Source: an uncultured Bacteroidia bacterium (GTDB lineage Bacteria > Bacteroidota > Bacteroidia > SpSt-205). Taken from it: DNA of 12,468 bases. The stretch spans positions 1 to 12,468 of the forward strand of contig CALKJV010000056.1 in assembly GCA_937995505.1 (NCBI GenBank), read 5' to 3'. The position numbers and the translations under genes are program-made. How positions within the stretch are numbered: position 1 is the first letter of the stretch; each line of letters starts with the position of its first letter. Of this stretch, positions 1 through 7,643 are shown one piece after another. The notes below the pieces were generated by a model. It was not told the origin of the DNA and searched no databases. It was given only the letters and a program-made list of their open reading frames with translations.

Positions 1-1
1 C

Positions 2-2014
2 ATGCGCCAGAACCTTGCCCTTGGGCTAACTCTTTCAGTTCTCTTGTGGGCTCAGCCCTTAGAGGTAACCTACAAAGTTGAAGTCTCTACCGTAGCGGGG
101 AGTGGTCGTGTGGGCTATAAAGGCGGCCCAGCCCTGGAAGCCGCCCTCAACCGCCCTAATGGTATCGTCGTAAGCCCCGCAGGGGAAGTGTACTTCTCAG
201 ACGATGACAACCATTGCATTCGCAAGGTAACTACCGATGGACGGGTCGTGCTCGTAGCCGGTACCCCCCGTACCGCAGGCTTTGAGGATGGCGACCGAGA
301 AGAGGCTACCTTCAACAGCCCACACGGACTCACCCTACAGCCCAATGGCACCCTGTATGTATGCGACTTTTTCAATCACGCCATTCGAAAGGTTAGCCCC
401 GATGGTCACGTAACGACCTTTGCCGGTGGAAAGGGGCCGGGACTGCGCGACGGCACGGGGAAAGAAGCCCTTCTTGACCACCCTATCGCTATCGTGCGCG
501 ACAGCCGAGGCAACCTCTGGGTACTGGAATCAGGCAATCACGCCCTACGTAAAATCACCCCCCAAGGGCGCGTAAGCACCGTCGCTGGTACCGGCACTCC
601 AGGCTACAAAGATGGCCCCGGCCGTATTGCCCAATTCAACTCTCCTGTGGGCCTGGCCATAGACAAAAATGATAACCTCTACATCGTAGACGCCGGTAAT
701 CGCCGCATCCGTAAGGTCACCCCCGAAGGAGAAGTCAGCACCTATGTGACCTTTGACTTTCGGGGCTGGACGATACGCGGAGAACTTAGCGGGGGACTCA
801 ATTTCTCTACCAGCGGTGGCGGACATGGGGGCGGAGTCGCCGTGGACCCTGAAGGCAACCTCTATATCGCCGACGGCGGCCGCCACATCGTGTACCAAAT
901 CAACGTCGCCGAACGCACCATTGAAATCCTAGCGGGCACAGGCCGCCCCGGCTGGATAGACGGCAATGGCAAGTTCGCTCGCTTCAACGAACCCGTAGAA
1001 ATCTGCATCGGCGAAAAACCCAATGTCTTCTATGTGTGCGACTACCGCAATGCCGCTATCCGCCGCATCACCATTGAGAAGCTGGAAAAGTACAAAAAAC
1101 CTCAGCCAGCCCCCGTAGATACCCCCAAAGCCGAGACCCCCGAACCGATTCGGCTGCGCGTGCGTGTGCTGGAAGATGAGAGCGGAAAGCCTCTTCCAGA
1201 AGCCCAACTCAAAGCCGAAGGAACTTCTGACCCCCTCCTCAAAAAAGCTTTCCCGCTCACCACCGATGCCCGAGGAGAAGTAGAGATTCAACTGCCGCCG
1301 GGCAACTACCGCTTCACCCTCTCAGCCGAAAAAGAAGGCTATACCCCCGCTCAAAAAGCCATTACACTACCCGCTCCTACGCTGCCCATAGAGGTTCGGC
1401 TAAAGAAGAAAGCCCCTCCCGTGAAGCCCTTTTATGTGAGAGTCGTAGAGGAAGGCACAAATAAGCCGCTAGCAGAAGCGCAGGTTCGTCTGCTCAGTGG
1501 GGCCACTCTCCAACAAGCAGGACAAACCACCACCGAAGGCCTCTACCAACCCACCGTGGCCGGCACAATGGAAATTGAAGTGCAGAAGGAAGGCTATTTT
1601 CCTTTTGGGCAGCGGGTAGAGATTCGTCCAGGGGATTCGCTTATTGTATCTCTCAAGCCTGCGGTTATCGGTGCTCTGCTGCGAGAAACTCGCATCTTTT
1701 TCCGCCCCAATAGCCCTGAGCTAGACCCAGCCTCGTACCCTGCGCTGGACCGGATTGCAGAGTTTCTCAAAAAGAATCCCAAGGTGCGTTTACGCATCCA
1801 CGGCCACACAGACATTGGAGACCCTGACCCGAAATACAATCAACGACTCTCCGAGTCGCGGGCCATCAATGTGCGAGCCTATCTGGTGCGAAAAGGCATC
1901 TCTCCTGATCGGCTAGAGGCGGTTGGCCACGGCAATACCCAGCCAATCGCAGACAATAGTACCTCCGAAGGCCGCGCCCTCAATCGGCGCGTAGAGTTTG
2001 AAGTCCTCCCCTAA
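2..2014 (+). CDS. Secreted NHL beta-propeller / carboxypeptidase-regulatory-like / OmpA-domain protein
   Basis: This 670-residue protein is predicted to be exported and anchored to peptidoglycan. Residues 1-18 form a Sec signal peptide (hydrophobic LALGLTLSVLL, then WAQ); no lipobox cysteine is present. Residues 31-357 hold about six NHL blades, recognisable by repeated VAGTG..G..DG, F.SP.G and NLYI.D..N..IRK units, which should close into a beta-propeller. After a Pro-rich linker (about 358-382) come two carboxypeptidase-regulatory-like beta-sandwiches (about 383-470 and 477-555), both with the G.PL.EA signature. The C-terminus (about 556-670) is an OmpA-type domain: D604 in GHTD and R620 in LSESRA are the expected diaminopimelate-contacting residues, followed by NRRVEF. 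The order resembles PorE-like proteins of the type IX secretion system, but without TPRs; that link is inference. Only one base precedes the ATG in the window, so promoter and exact start cannot be judged, although the signal peptide supports this start. The stop codon overlaps the start of the next gene (TAATG). Confidence 0.9.
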   Translation: MRQNLALGLTLSVLLWAQPLEVTYKVEVSTVAGSGRVGYKGGPALEAALNRPNGIVVSPAGEVYFSDDDNHCIRKVTTDGRVVLVAGTPRTAGFEDGDREEATFNSPHGLTLQPNGTLYVCDFFNHAIRKVSPDGHVTTFAGGKGPGLRDGTGKEALLDHPIAIVRDSRGNLWVLESGNHALRKITPQGRVSTVAGTGTPGYKDGPGRIAQFNSPVGLAIDKNDNLYIVDAGNRRIRKVTPEGEVSTYVTFDFRGWTIRGELSGGLNFSTSGGGHGGGVAVDPEGNLYIADGGRHIVYQINVAERTIEILAGTGRPGWIDGNGKFARFNEPVEICIGEKPNVFYVCDYRNAAIRRITIEKLEKYKKPQPAPVDTPKAETPEPIRLRVRVLEDESGKPLPEAQLKAEGTSDPLLKKAFPLTTDARGEVEIQLPPGNYRFTLSAEKEGYTPAQKAITLPAPTLPIEVRLKKKAPPVKPFYVRVVEEGTNKPLAEAQVRLLSGATLQQAGQTTTEGLYQPTVAGTMEIEVQKEGYFPFGQRVEIRPGDSLIVSLKPAVIGALLRETRIFFRPNSPELDPASYPALDRIAEFLKKNPKVRLRIHGHTDIGDPDPKYNQRLSESRAINVRAYLVRKGISPDRLEAVGHGNTQPIADNSTSEGRALNRRVEFEVLP

Positions 2015-4098
2015 TGCGACCAACTACCACAGCCCTACTCAATACATTTTTACGCAAAGGCGCCAAAAAGTGGCGCTTCTCTCAGCTGCTGGAAGCCGTA
2101 AAGCCTCTGCTGGATGAAGCTGTGCTGAGCTTAGAGCTAGAAGCCCTCCTGCAAGAAGGCTGGCTTACTCAAGACCCCAAAGGGCGCTACAGTCTCCACC
2201 TCATAGGGCGTATTTTTACCGCGGAGGTACACACTCGCTACGAAGAGGCTTATGCGCTTTTACCTCCTTTTGGGCTGCGAGTGAGCTTAGGGGACTTTCG
2301 GCAGCTGCGCCTCCTCCCCGGTGAAAAGGTAGAGATAGAGGTCCACGCCATCTATCCAGAACAGGTCTTAGGTCGGGTGGTGCGCCGCATCGCCCCCAGC
2401 GAACGCACCTTTGTCGGCACAGTGGAGCTGGGACGAAATCGCCGCTTGTACGTAACGCCCCAGCAGCCCCCGCTCAGCATAGACTTCCAACTGCCCAAGG
2501 ATACGCCGGAGAGCTTGATTGGACAAAAGGTCGCCGTCCGGTATCTCTCCTGGGGACTTAAGTACCCTATTGCCGAAATCCTGCAGGTCCTTGGGCCGCC
2601 CCGCCAGCATACCACCGAAATGCATGCCATTTTGCTGGAGTTTGAGCTGCCCGAGGGCTTCCCAGACCCTGTCCTCAAAGAAGCCGAGGCCCTCCCCCGC
2701 ACCATCCCCCCAGCGGAAATAGAGCTGCGCCATGACTTTAGAGAGGTGCTGACTTTCACGATTGATCCCGAAGATGCCAAAGACTTTGACGATGCCCTCT
2801 CAGTGCGGGTACTGCCCAGCGGGCTGTATGAGGTAGGTATTCATATTGCGGATGTGAGCTACTATGTGCGTCCCGATTCAGCCCTGGACCGAGAGGCCCA
2901 AGCTCGCGCCACAAGCGTCTACCTGGTAGACCGTACTATCCCCATGCTACCCGAAAGGCTCAGCGCCGACCTCTGCTCGCTTCGCCCGGAGGAGGACCGT
3001 CTGGCTTTTTCGGTGGTGGTACAGTTAGACTCGCACGCCCGCATAAAAGGCACCTGGATGGGACGCACTGTCATTCACAGCCGCCGACGCTTTACCTACG
3101 AGGCAGCGCAGGAAGTTTTAGATACGGGGAAAGGGCCTTTCGCCGAACCGCTGCGCCAGCTCGCGCATCTCGCACAAGCCCTCCACACCCAGCGCAGCCG
3201 AGAAGGCGGCATCCGATTTGAAACCCCTGAAATACGCTTCCGTCTCAACGAACACTTCCAACCCATAGAGCTCCTCGTCAAAACCCGCAAAGAGTCCCAT
3301 AAGCTCATAGAAGAGTTCATGCTCCTTGCCAATCGCCAAGTCGCACAATTTTTAGCGCAGCAGCGGGGGCTATACAGTGTCTTTCGGGTGCACGATATGC
3401 CCAAGCCCGAAAAGCTCAAGGCCCTCCAGCTCTTTTTAGAAGGCTTCGGCTACAAGATTGATACCCGTAGTGCGCGGGCGCTTACCGCTTCACTGAACCG
3501 CCTTATTGATGAAATAGAAGGGCGACCGGAGGCTCATATCATCCAGTCTGTCGCCATCCGTACCCTGCCCAAAGCCCTCTACACTACCCAAAACATCGGG
3601 CACTATGGGCTGGGCTTTGCTTACTATACGCACTTTACGAGCCCCATTCGGCGTTACCCAGACCTCCTTGTGCATCGGATTTTGGGGGCAGTCTTGGCGG
3701 GTGAATCCCCTCCCTATCCTGACAAAAGCCACTTAGAAGCCCTATGCCGCCACAGCTCCGAGCGCGAAAAGCTAGCAGAGCAGGCCGAACGCGCCTCTGT
3801 GCGCTACAAGCAGCTGGAGTTTTTAGCCCAAATGCAAGGGCGTGAGTTAGAAGGGCTCATCGTGGGCATTGAAAACTGGGGCCTGTATGTGGAGCTTACC
3901 GAGAGTTACGCAGAAGGGCTTATTCCCATGCGCAGTTTGCCTTCGGATGTGTATGAGCGCGACCCTTATGGGCATTCCCTCAAAGGCCGTTACACTCGCA
4001 CTCGCTATCGCTTAGGCGATCGGGTACGCGTGCGAGTGGTGGGCATTGACTTTGACCGACGCCTGGTAGATTTGGAGTTCATCGCACACGAAGGCTAA
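2014..4098 (+). CDS. rnr: Ribonuclease R (RNB-family 3'-5' exoribonuclease)
   Basis: RNase R degrades structured RNA processively from the 3' end in the cytoplasm and acts in rRNA and mRNA turnover. The 694 residues show the family order: an N-terminal winged-helix-like region (about 1-60), cold-shock-type OB folds (about 65-225), the RNB catalytic domain (about 238-560) and a C-terminal S1 domain (about 608-690, EGLIVGIENWGLYVEL). The catalytic acidic cluster is intact: D251, D257, D259 and D260 in TIDPEDAKDFDDA, with the same spacing as the RNase II/R active site. SPIRRYPDLLVHR near 540-555 supplies the conserved arginines. The protein is shorter than the roughly 810-residue E. coli enzyme and lacks a long basic tail after S1. 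The ATG shares one base with the upstream stop codon, so translational coupling to the OmpA-domain gene is likely. No separate promoter motif is visible before it. Confidence 0.96.
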   Translation: MRPTTTALLNTFLRKGAKKWRFSQLLEAVKPLLDEAVLSLELEALLQEGWLTQDPKGRYSLHLIGRIFTAEVHTRYEEAYALLPPFGLRVSLGDFRQLRLLPGEKVEIEVHAIYPEQVLGRVVRRIAPSERTFVGTVELGRNRRLYVTPQQPPLSIDFQLPKDTPESLIGQKVAVRYLSWGLKYPIAEILQVLGPPRQHTTEMHAILLEFELPEGFPDPVLKEAEALPRTIPPAEIELRHDFREVLTFTIDPEDAKDFDDALSVRVLPSGLYEVGIHIADVSYYVRPDSALDREAQARATSVYLVDRTIPMLPERLSADLCSLRPEEDRLAFSVVVQLDSHARIKGTWMGRTVIHSRRRFTYEAAQEVLDTGKGPFAEPLRQLAHLAQALHTQRSREGGIRFETPEIRFRLNEHFQPIELLVKTRKESHKLIEEFMLLANRQVAQFLAQQRGLYSVFRVHDMPKPEKLKALQLFLEGFGYKIDTRSARALTASLNRLIDEIEGRPEAHIIQSVAIRTLPKALYTTQNIGHYGLGFAYYTHFTSPIRRYPDLLVHRILGAVLAGESPPYPDKSHLEALCRHSSEREKLAEQAERASVRYKQLEFLAQMQGRELEGLIVGIENWGLYVELTESYAEGLIPMRSLPSDVYERDPYGHSLKGRYTRTRYRLGDRVRVRVVGIDFDRRLVDLEFIAHEG
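4067..4074 (+). promoter_or_regulatory. TAGATTTG match inside the rnr 3' end (weak candidate)
   Basis: The bases TAGATTTG fit TAnnTTTG but lie in rnr codons (VDLEF), 39 nt before the GTG of the next gene. They could be a second, conventional-leader promoter for the polyprenyl synthase gene. Because about three such matches are expected by chance in a window of this size and composition, this is recorded at low confidence. Confidence 0.15.
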
Positions 4099-4101
4099 GG
4101 G

Positions 4102-4109
4102 TATCTTTG
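4102..4109 (+). promoter_or_regulatory. Bacteroidota -7 element (TATCTTTG) directly before the polyprenyl synthase start
   Basis: TATCTTTG is an exact match to the Bacteroidota -7 consensus TAnnTTTG. Four bases (GGGG) separate it from the GTG start at 4114, which places the expected transcription start at the start codon. No TTG sits at a convincing -33 spacing; the nearest, at 4072-4074, is 27 nt away. The motif lies in the 15-nt gap between rnr and the next gene. Confidence 0.6.
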
Positions 4110-4113
4110 GGGG

Positions 4114-5052
4114 GTGTGGGACACAGGTAGCTATGAAGCTCGCTTAGCCGCTCTGTCGTGGCCAGTGCTTGGCAAATGGGAGCCATGGATGCATCATGCA
4201 TTGGAAGGGGGCGGCAAGCGCTTACGCCCCCGCCTGGCTTGGGAAAGCTATGCTTACTACGCCGGTCCAGACGCTGACTGGGAGAAGGCTCTACCCCTCC
4301 TTGAGGCCGTGGAGCTCCTCCACACCTTCACGCTCGTGCATGATGATGTGATGGACCGAGCGGAGCTGCGGCGCGGCCGACCGACCCTCTACCAAGCTAC
4401 AGACGAAAACACCGCTATCCTCATCGGAGACGCCCTGCTTATAGCGGTGTATGAGCGGCTTGCGGCTTTGCCGGCTGAGAGAATACCTCACATCCAGGGT
4501 ATTCTCTCGCAGGCTGCGCTGCGCGTATGCCATGGCCAGCTGCAAGATCTCTACTTCGCCCGACAGCCCACTGAAGACGTATCCTTAGAAGACTACCTTG
4601 CGATGATCACCGAAAAGACCGGAGCCCTTTTAGGAGCCGCTTTGGAGAGTGGAGCAGCGCTGGCCGCAGCTCCCCTTGATGAGCTGCAAGCCCTTCGTCG
4701 CGCAGGAGAAGCCCTGGGACGATTCTTTCAAGTGCAGGATGATTACTTGGATGCGTTTAGCCCGCACACAGGAAAGGCCTTAGGTGGAGACATCGCAGAG
4801 GGCAAAAAGACCTTTCTCTGGCTATGGGCCTGGACCGAGGCTTCTCCCGTAGAGCGCCAAGCCCTTCTAGCGGCAGACCCTTCACATCGCAGAACCCTGG
4901 GCCTCGCCCTCTACGAACGCTTGGGCCTGCGCGAACGCGGCGCCGCCTTTGTGGAAGAAGCCTTTACAGAAGTAGAAAAAGCCGCCGACTTGGTGCGCCT
5001 AGGTAAGCAGCTCAAAGCCTTCGCTCGCTCCCTCTTAGCTCGCCAACGGTAA
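4114..5052 (+). CDS. Polyprenyl diphosphate synthase (short-chain trans-isoprenyl type)
   Basis: This cytoplasmic enzyme condenses isopentenyl diphosphate with allylic diphosphates to give farnesyl- or geranylgeranyl-type precursors for quinones, carotenoids or cell-wall lipid carriers. The 312 residues carry the family hallmarks: GGGKRLRP (32-39), the first Asp-rich motif DDVMD (77-81) without the two-residue insertion of bacterial type II farnesyl synthases, and the second motif DDYLD (209-213) followed by GKALGGDIAEGKKTF. A Phe stands five residues before the first Asp (FTLVHDD), which in this family tends to limit product length, so a C15 or C20 product is more likely than a long chain; that is inference. 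The start is GTG, chosen because it keeps the full N-terminal helix and lies 4 nt after a TATCTTTG box. The gene begins 15 nt after rnr ends. Confidence 0.92.
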   Translation: MWDTGSYEARLAALSWPVLGKWEPWMHHALEGGGKRLRPRLAWESYAYYAGPDADWEKALPLLEAVELLHTFTLVHDDVMDRAELRRGRPTLYQATDENTAILIGDALLIAVYERLAALPAERIPHIQGILSQAALRVCHGQLQDLYFARQPTEDVSLEDYLAMITEKTGALLGAALESGAALAAAPLDELQALRRAGEALGRFFQVQDDYLDAFSPHTGKALGGDIAEGKKTFLWLWAWTEASPVERQALLAADPSHRRTLGLALYERLGLRERGAAFVEEAFTEVEKAADLVRLGKQLKAFARSLLARQR

Positions 5053-5065
5053 CCTTCGCCGCGCG

Positions 5066-5073
5066 TATCTTTG
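5066..5073 (+). promoter_or_regulatory. Bacteroidota -7 element (TATCTTTG) directly before the acyltransferase start
   Basis: This is the same TATCTTTG octamer as before the polyprenyl synthase gene, again exactly 4 nt (TTTC) from the start codon, here ATG 5078. It occupies the 25-nt gap between the two genes. Transcription from it would start at or beside the ATG. No good -33 TTG is visible. Confidence 0.6.
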
Positions 5074-5077
5074 TTTC

Positions 5078-6910
5078 ATGAGCCGCTACCGGCGTCCTAT
5101 CTTAGAGCTAAGCGAGCTCCTCCAAACCCCTTGGCAGAGTGTCGTGTACAAGCTCGCCGGGCCTTGGCTCGAAAAGATCCTCGGTATTGAGAAGCTCAAC
5201 CGCTTTTATGAACTCTGCGAATCGCATAACAGTTCCCCCGGGGAATTTGCCCACCGAGTCTTAGAGCTCATTGGAGTACAGTACACCCTGCCATCCGAGA
5301 AGGAGCTTCAACCCTTGCGCAGCTACACAGGCCCCCTCGTGGTCGTGTGCAATCATCCCTTTGGAGGGATTGAAGCTATTTTTTTGGTGCGCTTCTTGCA
5401 CGAGCTGCGCTCAGACTTTCGGATTATCGCCAACCTTTTTCTTGACCGCGTTGAAGAGGTGCGGGATCACCTCCTGCTTGTGGATCCTTTTGGTGGGACA
5501 GGAGCGCGCCAGTTCAACCTCCAGCCAGTCAAACAGGCCCTCCAGTACCTCAAGGGGGGAGGGCTTTTGGGCATTTTTCCAGCGGGAGAGGTGGCGAGCC
5601 TCAACTTCCGTACAGGCCGAATCCGAGAGCCCGCCTGGAACTCCCTCGTAGGACGCCTTGTACAGCAGAGTCAAGCGGCTACCCTTCCCTTGTACTTCCA
5701 TGGCACCAATAGCATGCTGTTTCATGTCGCCGGCCTGGTCAATTCAAGCTTCCGCACGGGACTGCTCATCCGGGAATTTGTCTCTCCGACTACTCGTAAG
5801 GTACGCTATCGGGTGGGGCGCCTCATCCCTTATAATAAGCTACAAAAGCTAGGCTCTGCGGAGAAGATCACCGAATACCTTCGCAGCAGAACCTATCTTT
5901 TAGGGGAAAGTATAGAGAGTCGGCGGCGGCGGATTCGGCTGCAGCGCATACGGCGCTTATCGGGAAAAGATTCTGTCCGGGCCGTGCCCATAGCCGAGCC
6001 AGCCTCCCCTGAGGAGACTCTCGCCCAGCTGGAGTGCCTCCCCGCCTCCCAAAAGCTCGTAGAACAAGGCGAGTGGGCGGTTTACGTGTTTCGGGGCAGC
6101 CAGCAACCTCTCCTTCTAGAAGAAATCGGCCGCTTGCGAGAGGTCACCTTTCGAGCCGTGGGTGAAGGGACGCAAAAAGCCCGCGACCTAGACCCCTATG
6201 ACCAATGGTACGATCACCTTATACTCTATCACCGCAGCGACCGAACCATCGCTGGCGCCTATCGGATAGGGCGTTGTGATGAGATTTTACGCACTCGCGG
6301 GGTACGCGGGCTGTACACCTACTCGCTCTTTCATATGAAGCGCCGCCTCTTTCAGGAAATTCATCCTGCCCTGGAGCTGGGACGCGCCTTCATTTTAGAG
6401 CCTTACCAACGCTCTTATACCCCTCTGTACCTCTTGTGGCGCGGGATTGGACAGTATCTCCTCACCTATCCTCAGTATCGCTACCTTCTCGGTCCTGTGA
6501 GCATCAGTGCCCAGTTCCCTGACCTCTCTAAAGCCCTCCTGGTCGCCTTTCTAGAAGACAAGTACGCCGCCGAAAAGCTGCGCGAAGAGATTCGCGGCCG
6601 CACTCCCTATCAGCCCCCCAATCGCTACAAGCAGTACTACTACACCGTCTCCGTAGATAGCCTCCAAGATGTACAGGAGCTCATCGAGGAGCTGGAGGGC
6701 AGCCACATTCGCGTACCCGTACTTATCCGCCACTACCTGCGCATGGGTGCACGGATCTTGGCCTTCAATATAGACCGCTCTTTCAGTGATGCCCTGGATA
6801 TCCTCATGGTAACTGACCTACTCAAAGCCGACTCCGAGCAGCTGCGCAAATACATGGGCCCTGAAGGCTACGAACGCTACAAAGCCTACCACCTGACCAA
6901 GTCTACCTAA
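5078..6910 (+). CDS. olsF: Bifunctional O-/N-acyltransferase for aminolipids (OlsF-like fusion)
   Basis: This 610-residue protein fuses a PlsC-type acyltransferase to a GNAT/OlsB-type N-acyltransferase, the architecture of OlsF. In known OlsF enzymes the C-terminal half N-acylates ornithine or a related amino acid with a 3-hydroxy fatty acid, and the N-terminal half esterifies that hydroxyl, giving ornithine or glycine lipids at the inner membrane. The PlsC half (about 80-275) has NHPFGGIE at 92-99 and FPAGE at 167-171, typical of this lipid-A-like/hemolysin-related branch. The acidic partner of His93 is Glu99, six positions on, rather than the HX4D Asp of classical PlsC. The GNAT-like half (about 325-500) has ARDLDPYDQWYDHL (368-381), ELGRAFI (433-439) and GPVSISAQFP (472-481). 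An Arg-rich basic linker (281-293) joins the two halves. The amino-acid substrate cannot be read from sequence. The gene follows the polyprenyl synthase by 25 nt and has its own -7 box. Confidence 0.82.
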   Translation: MSRYRRPILELSELLQTPWQSVVYKLAGPWLEKILGIEKLNRFYELCESHNSSPGEFAHRVLELIGVQYTLPSEKELQPLRSYTGPLVVVCNHPFGGIEAIFLVRFLHELRSDFRIIANLFLDRVEEVRDHLLLVDPFGGTGARQFNLQPVKQALQYLKGGGLLGIFPAGEVASLNFRTGRIREPAWNSLVGRLVQQSQAATLPLYFHGTNSMLFHVAGLVNSSFRTGLLIREFVSPTTRKVRYRVGRLIPYNKLQKLGSAEKITEYLRSRTYLLGESIESRRRRIRLQRIRRLSGKDSVRAVPIAEPASPEETLAQLECLPASQKLVEQGEWAVYVFRGSQQPLLLEEIGRLREVTFRAVGEGTQKARDLDPYDQWYDHLILYHRSDRTIAGAYRIGRCDEILRTRGVRGLYTYSLFHMKRRLFQEIHPALELGRAFILEPYQRSYTPLYLLWRGIGQYLLTYPQYRYLLGPVSISAQFPDLSKALLVAFLEDKYAAEKLREEIRGRTPYQPPNRYKQYYYTVSVDSLQDVQELIEELEGSHIRVPVLIRHYLRMGARILAFNIDRSFSDALDILMVTDLLKADSEQLRKYMGPEGYERYKAYHLTKST

Positions 6911-6911
6911 A

Positions 6912-6939
6912 CCCGATTGGAACTTTTATCGGGGATTTT
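6912..6939 (+). terminator. Possible weak hairpin terminator after the acyltransferase gene
   Basis: CCCGAT (6912-6917) and ATCGGG (6928-6933) form a perfect 6-bp stem with a 10-nt loop, immediately after the stop codon of the acyltransferase gene and followed by GATTTT. The U-tract is short and interrupted, so termination would be partial. The stem also covers the TTG that could serve as the -33 element of the next promoter, so an operator role is an alternative. Confidence 0.35.
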
Positions 6940-6942
6940 GCG

Positions 6943-6950
6943 TACTTTTA
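6943..6950 (+). promoter_or_regulatory. Near-consensus -7 element (TACTTTTA) before the exported-protein start
   Basis: TACTTTTA matches TAnnTTTG except at the last base and sits exactly 4 nt (AGGC) before ATG 6955, the same spacing as at three other starts in this window. A TTG at 6917-6919, 23 nt upstream, could act as the -33 element. Confidence 0.45.
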
Positions 6951-6954
6951 AGGC

Positions 6955-7539
6955 ATGTGTCCTCGCTCAGGTACTGTTGGAGCTTACCTACAAAGCGCAT
7001 TGAGTACATGGGGGATAGCCGTTTGGCTGCTAGGCGCCAGTGCTGCCCTCCTGCATGCGCAAGAGGCGCGAACCCAACTGTACGGCGGTAGTGAGTTTCA
7101 GCTTTTACGATTTCATCGGGGATACATCCCTCCGCTTCTAGCAGGTGCGGCTTTTGGGGGAGTAAGCTGGGAAGCTCTCCGTTCGGGCTCTACCTATCGG
7201 GGTCTCCTCTGGGGCGAAGCCCGAATCGGCTTCGTGCGCGGCGCCGTCGTGAACCCCCTCTTTCCGGGCCTAAGTGGGGGCTTAGCGCTGCGTTTAGGCT
7301 TACCCGATCCAAGCCGACACTATGCCCAACTGAACTTGGGATTAGATGCCTACTTTCTAAAAGTAGCAGACGGCGGCGGGACTTTTCTCCGAGATAGTCA
7401 GCTACGCCCTATCCTGGGCTTTGAGGTGGGAAGCTTTGCTTTTGCAGAGCCGATCTTCCTACGCTACAGTATGTATCCTATCCCAGGTACCACCAGCAAG
7501 CACGCCTTAGCTATCGGCGCCTATTTCGGCGAACTCTAA
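6955..7539 (+). CDS. Exported protein of unknown function, possibly a small outer-membrane beta-barrel
   Basis: I do not recognise this 194-residue protein. It begins with a long n-region, then a hydrophobic stretch at about 20-34 (IAVWLLGASAALL) ending in HAQ, which fits a Sec signal peptide cleaved near residue 36. The mature part is rich in Gly and aromatic residues with short alternating segments separated by turns (for example RGLLWGEARIGFVRG, YAQLNLGLDAYFLKV, ILGFEVGSFAFAEPIFLRYSMY and HALAIGAYFG). This pattern is compatible with antiparallel strands of a small outer-membrane barrel. There is no lipobox and no internal membrane helix. It lies 44 nt after the acyltransferase gene, with its own -7-like element and a hairpin between them. 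The aminolipid neighbour makes an envelope role plausible, but nothing in the sequence shows a function. Confidence 0.75.
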   Translation: MCPRSGTVGAYLQSALSTWGIAVWLLGASAALLHAQEARTQLYGGSEFQLLRFHRGYIPPLLAGAAFGGVSWEALRSGSTYRGLLWGEARIGFVRGAVVNPLFPGLSGGLALRLGLPDPSRHYAQLNLGLDAYFLKVADGGGTFLRDSQLRPILGFEVGSFAFAEPIFLRYSMYPIPGTTSKHALAIGAYFGEL

Positions 7540-7610
7540 AAACGAACCTTTTCCTGAGCTAATCCGCCCCCTCGCTGAAAAGAAGAGCCGAGAAGGCTAC
7601 GACTGATTTT

Positions 7611-7638
7611 TTGCCAGTTCAAAAAAGTTTTACCTTTG
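7611..7638 (+). promoter_or_regulatory. Two-part Bacteroidota promoter (TTG-N17-TACCTTTG) for the NRAMP transporter
   Basis: TTG at 7611-7613 and TACCTTTG at 7631-7638 are separated by 17 nt, within the range seen for -33/-7 promoters of Flavobacterium and relatives. This is the best two-part promoter in the window. The -7 box is followed by 5 nt and then ATG 7644, so the transcript should begin at or next to that ATG. The stretch 7540-7610 upstream shows no gene and no clear metal-regulator palindrome. Confidence 0.6.
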
Positions 7639-7643
7639 CTGAG

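Noticed and set aside
2352..2780. Minus-strand open frames over rnr (142 and 121 residues)
   Set aside because: Low-complexity Ser/Gly/Arg-rich shadows of the well-supported RNase R gene; two overlapping in different frames over the same DNA.
7540..7610. Possible metal-regulator (Fur/MntR-like) operator upstream of the NRAMP gene
   Set aside because: I could not find a convincing palindrome in this stretch; only scattered A- and T-runs are present.
7611..7643. N-terminal extension of the NRAMP transporter from a TTG codon
   Set aside because: The segment carries a TTG-N17-TACCTTTG promoter, and the family begins at MGRWFGPG-like sequence, so it is better read as upstream DNA.
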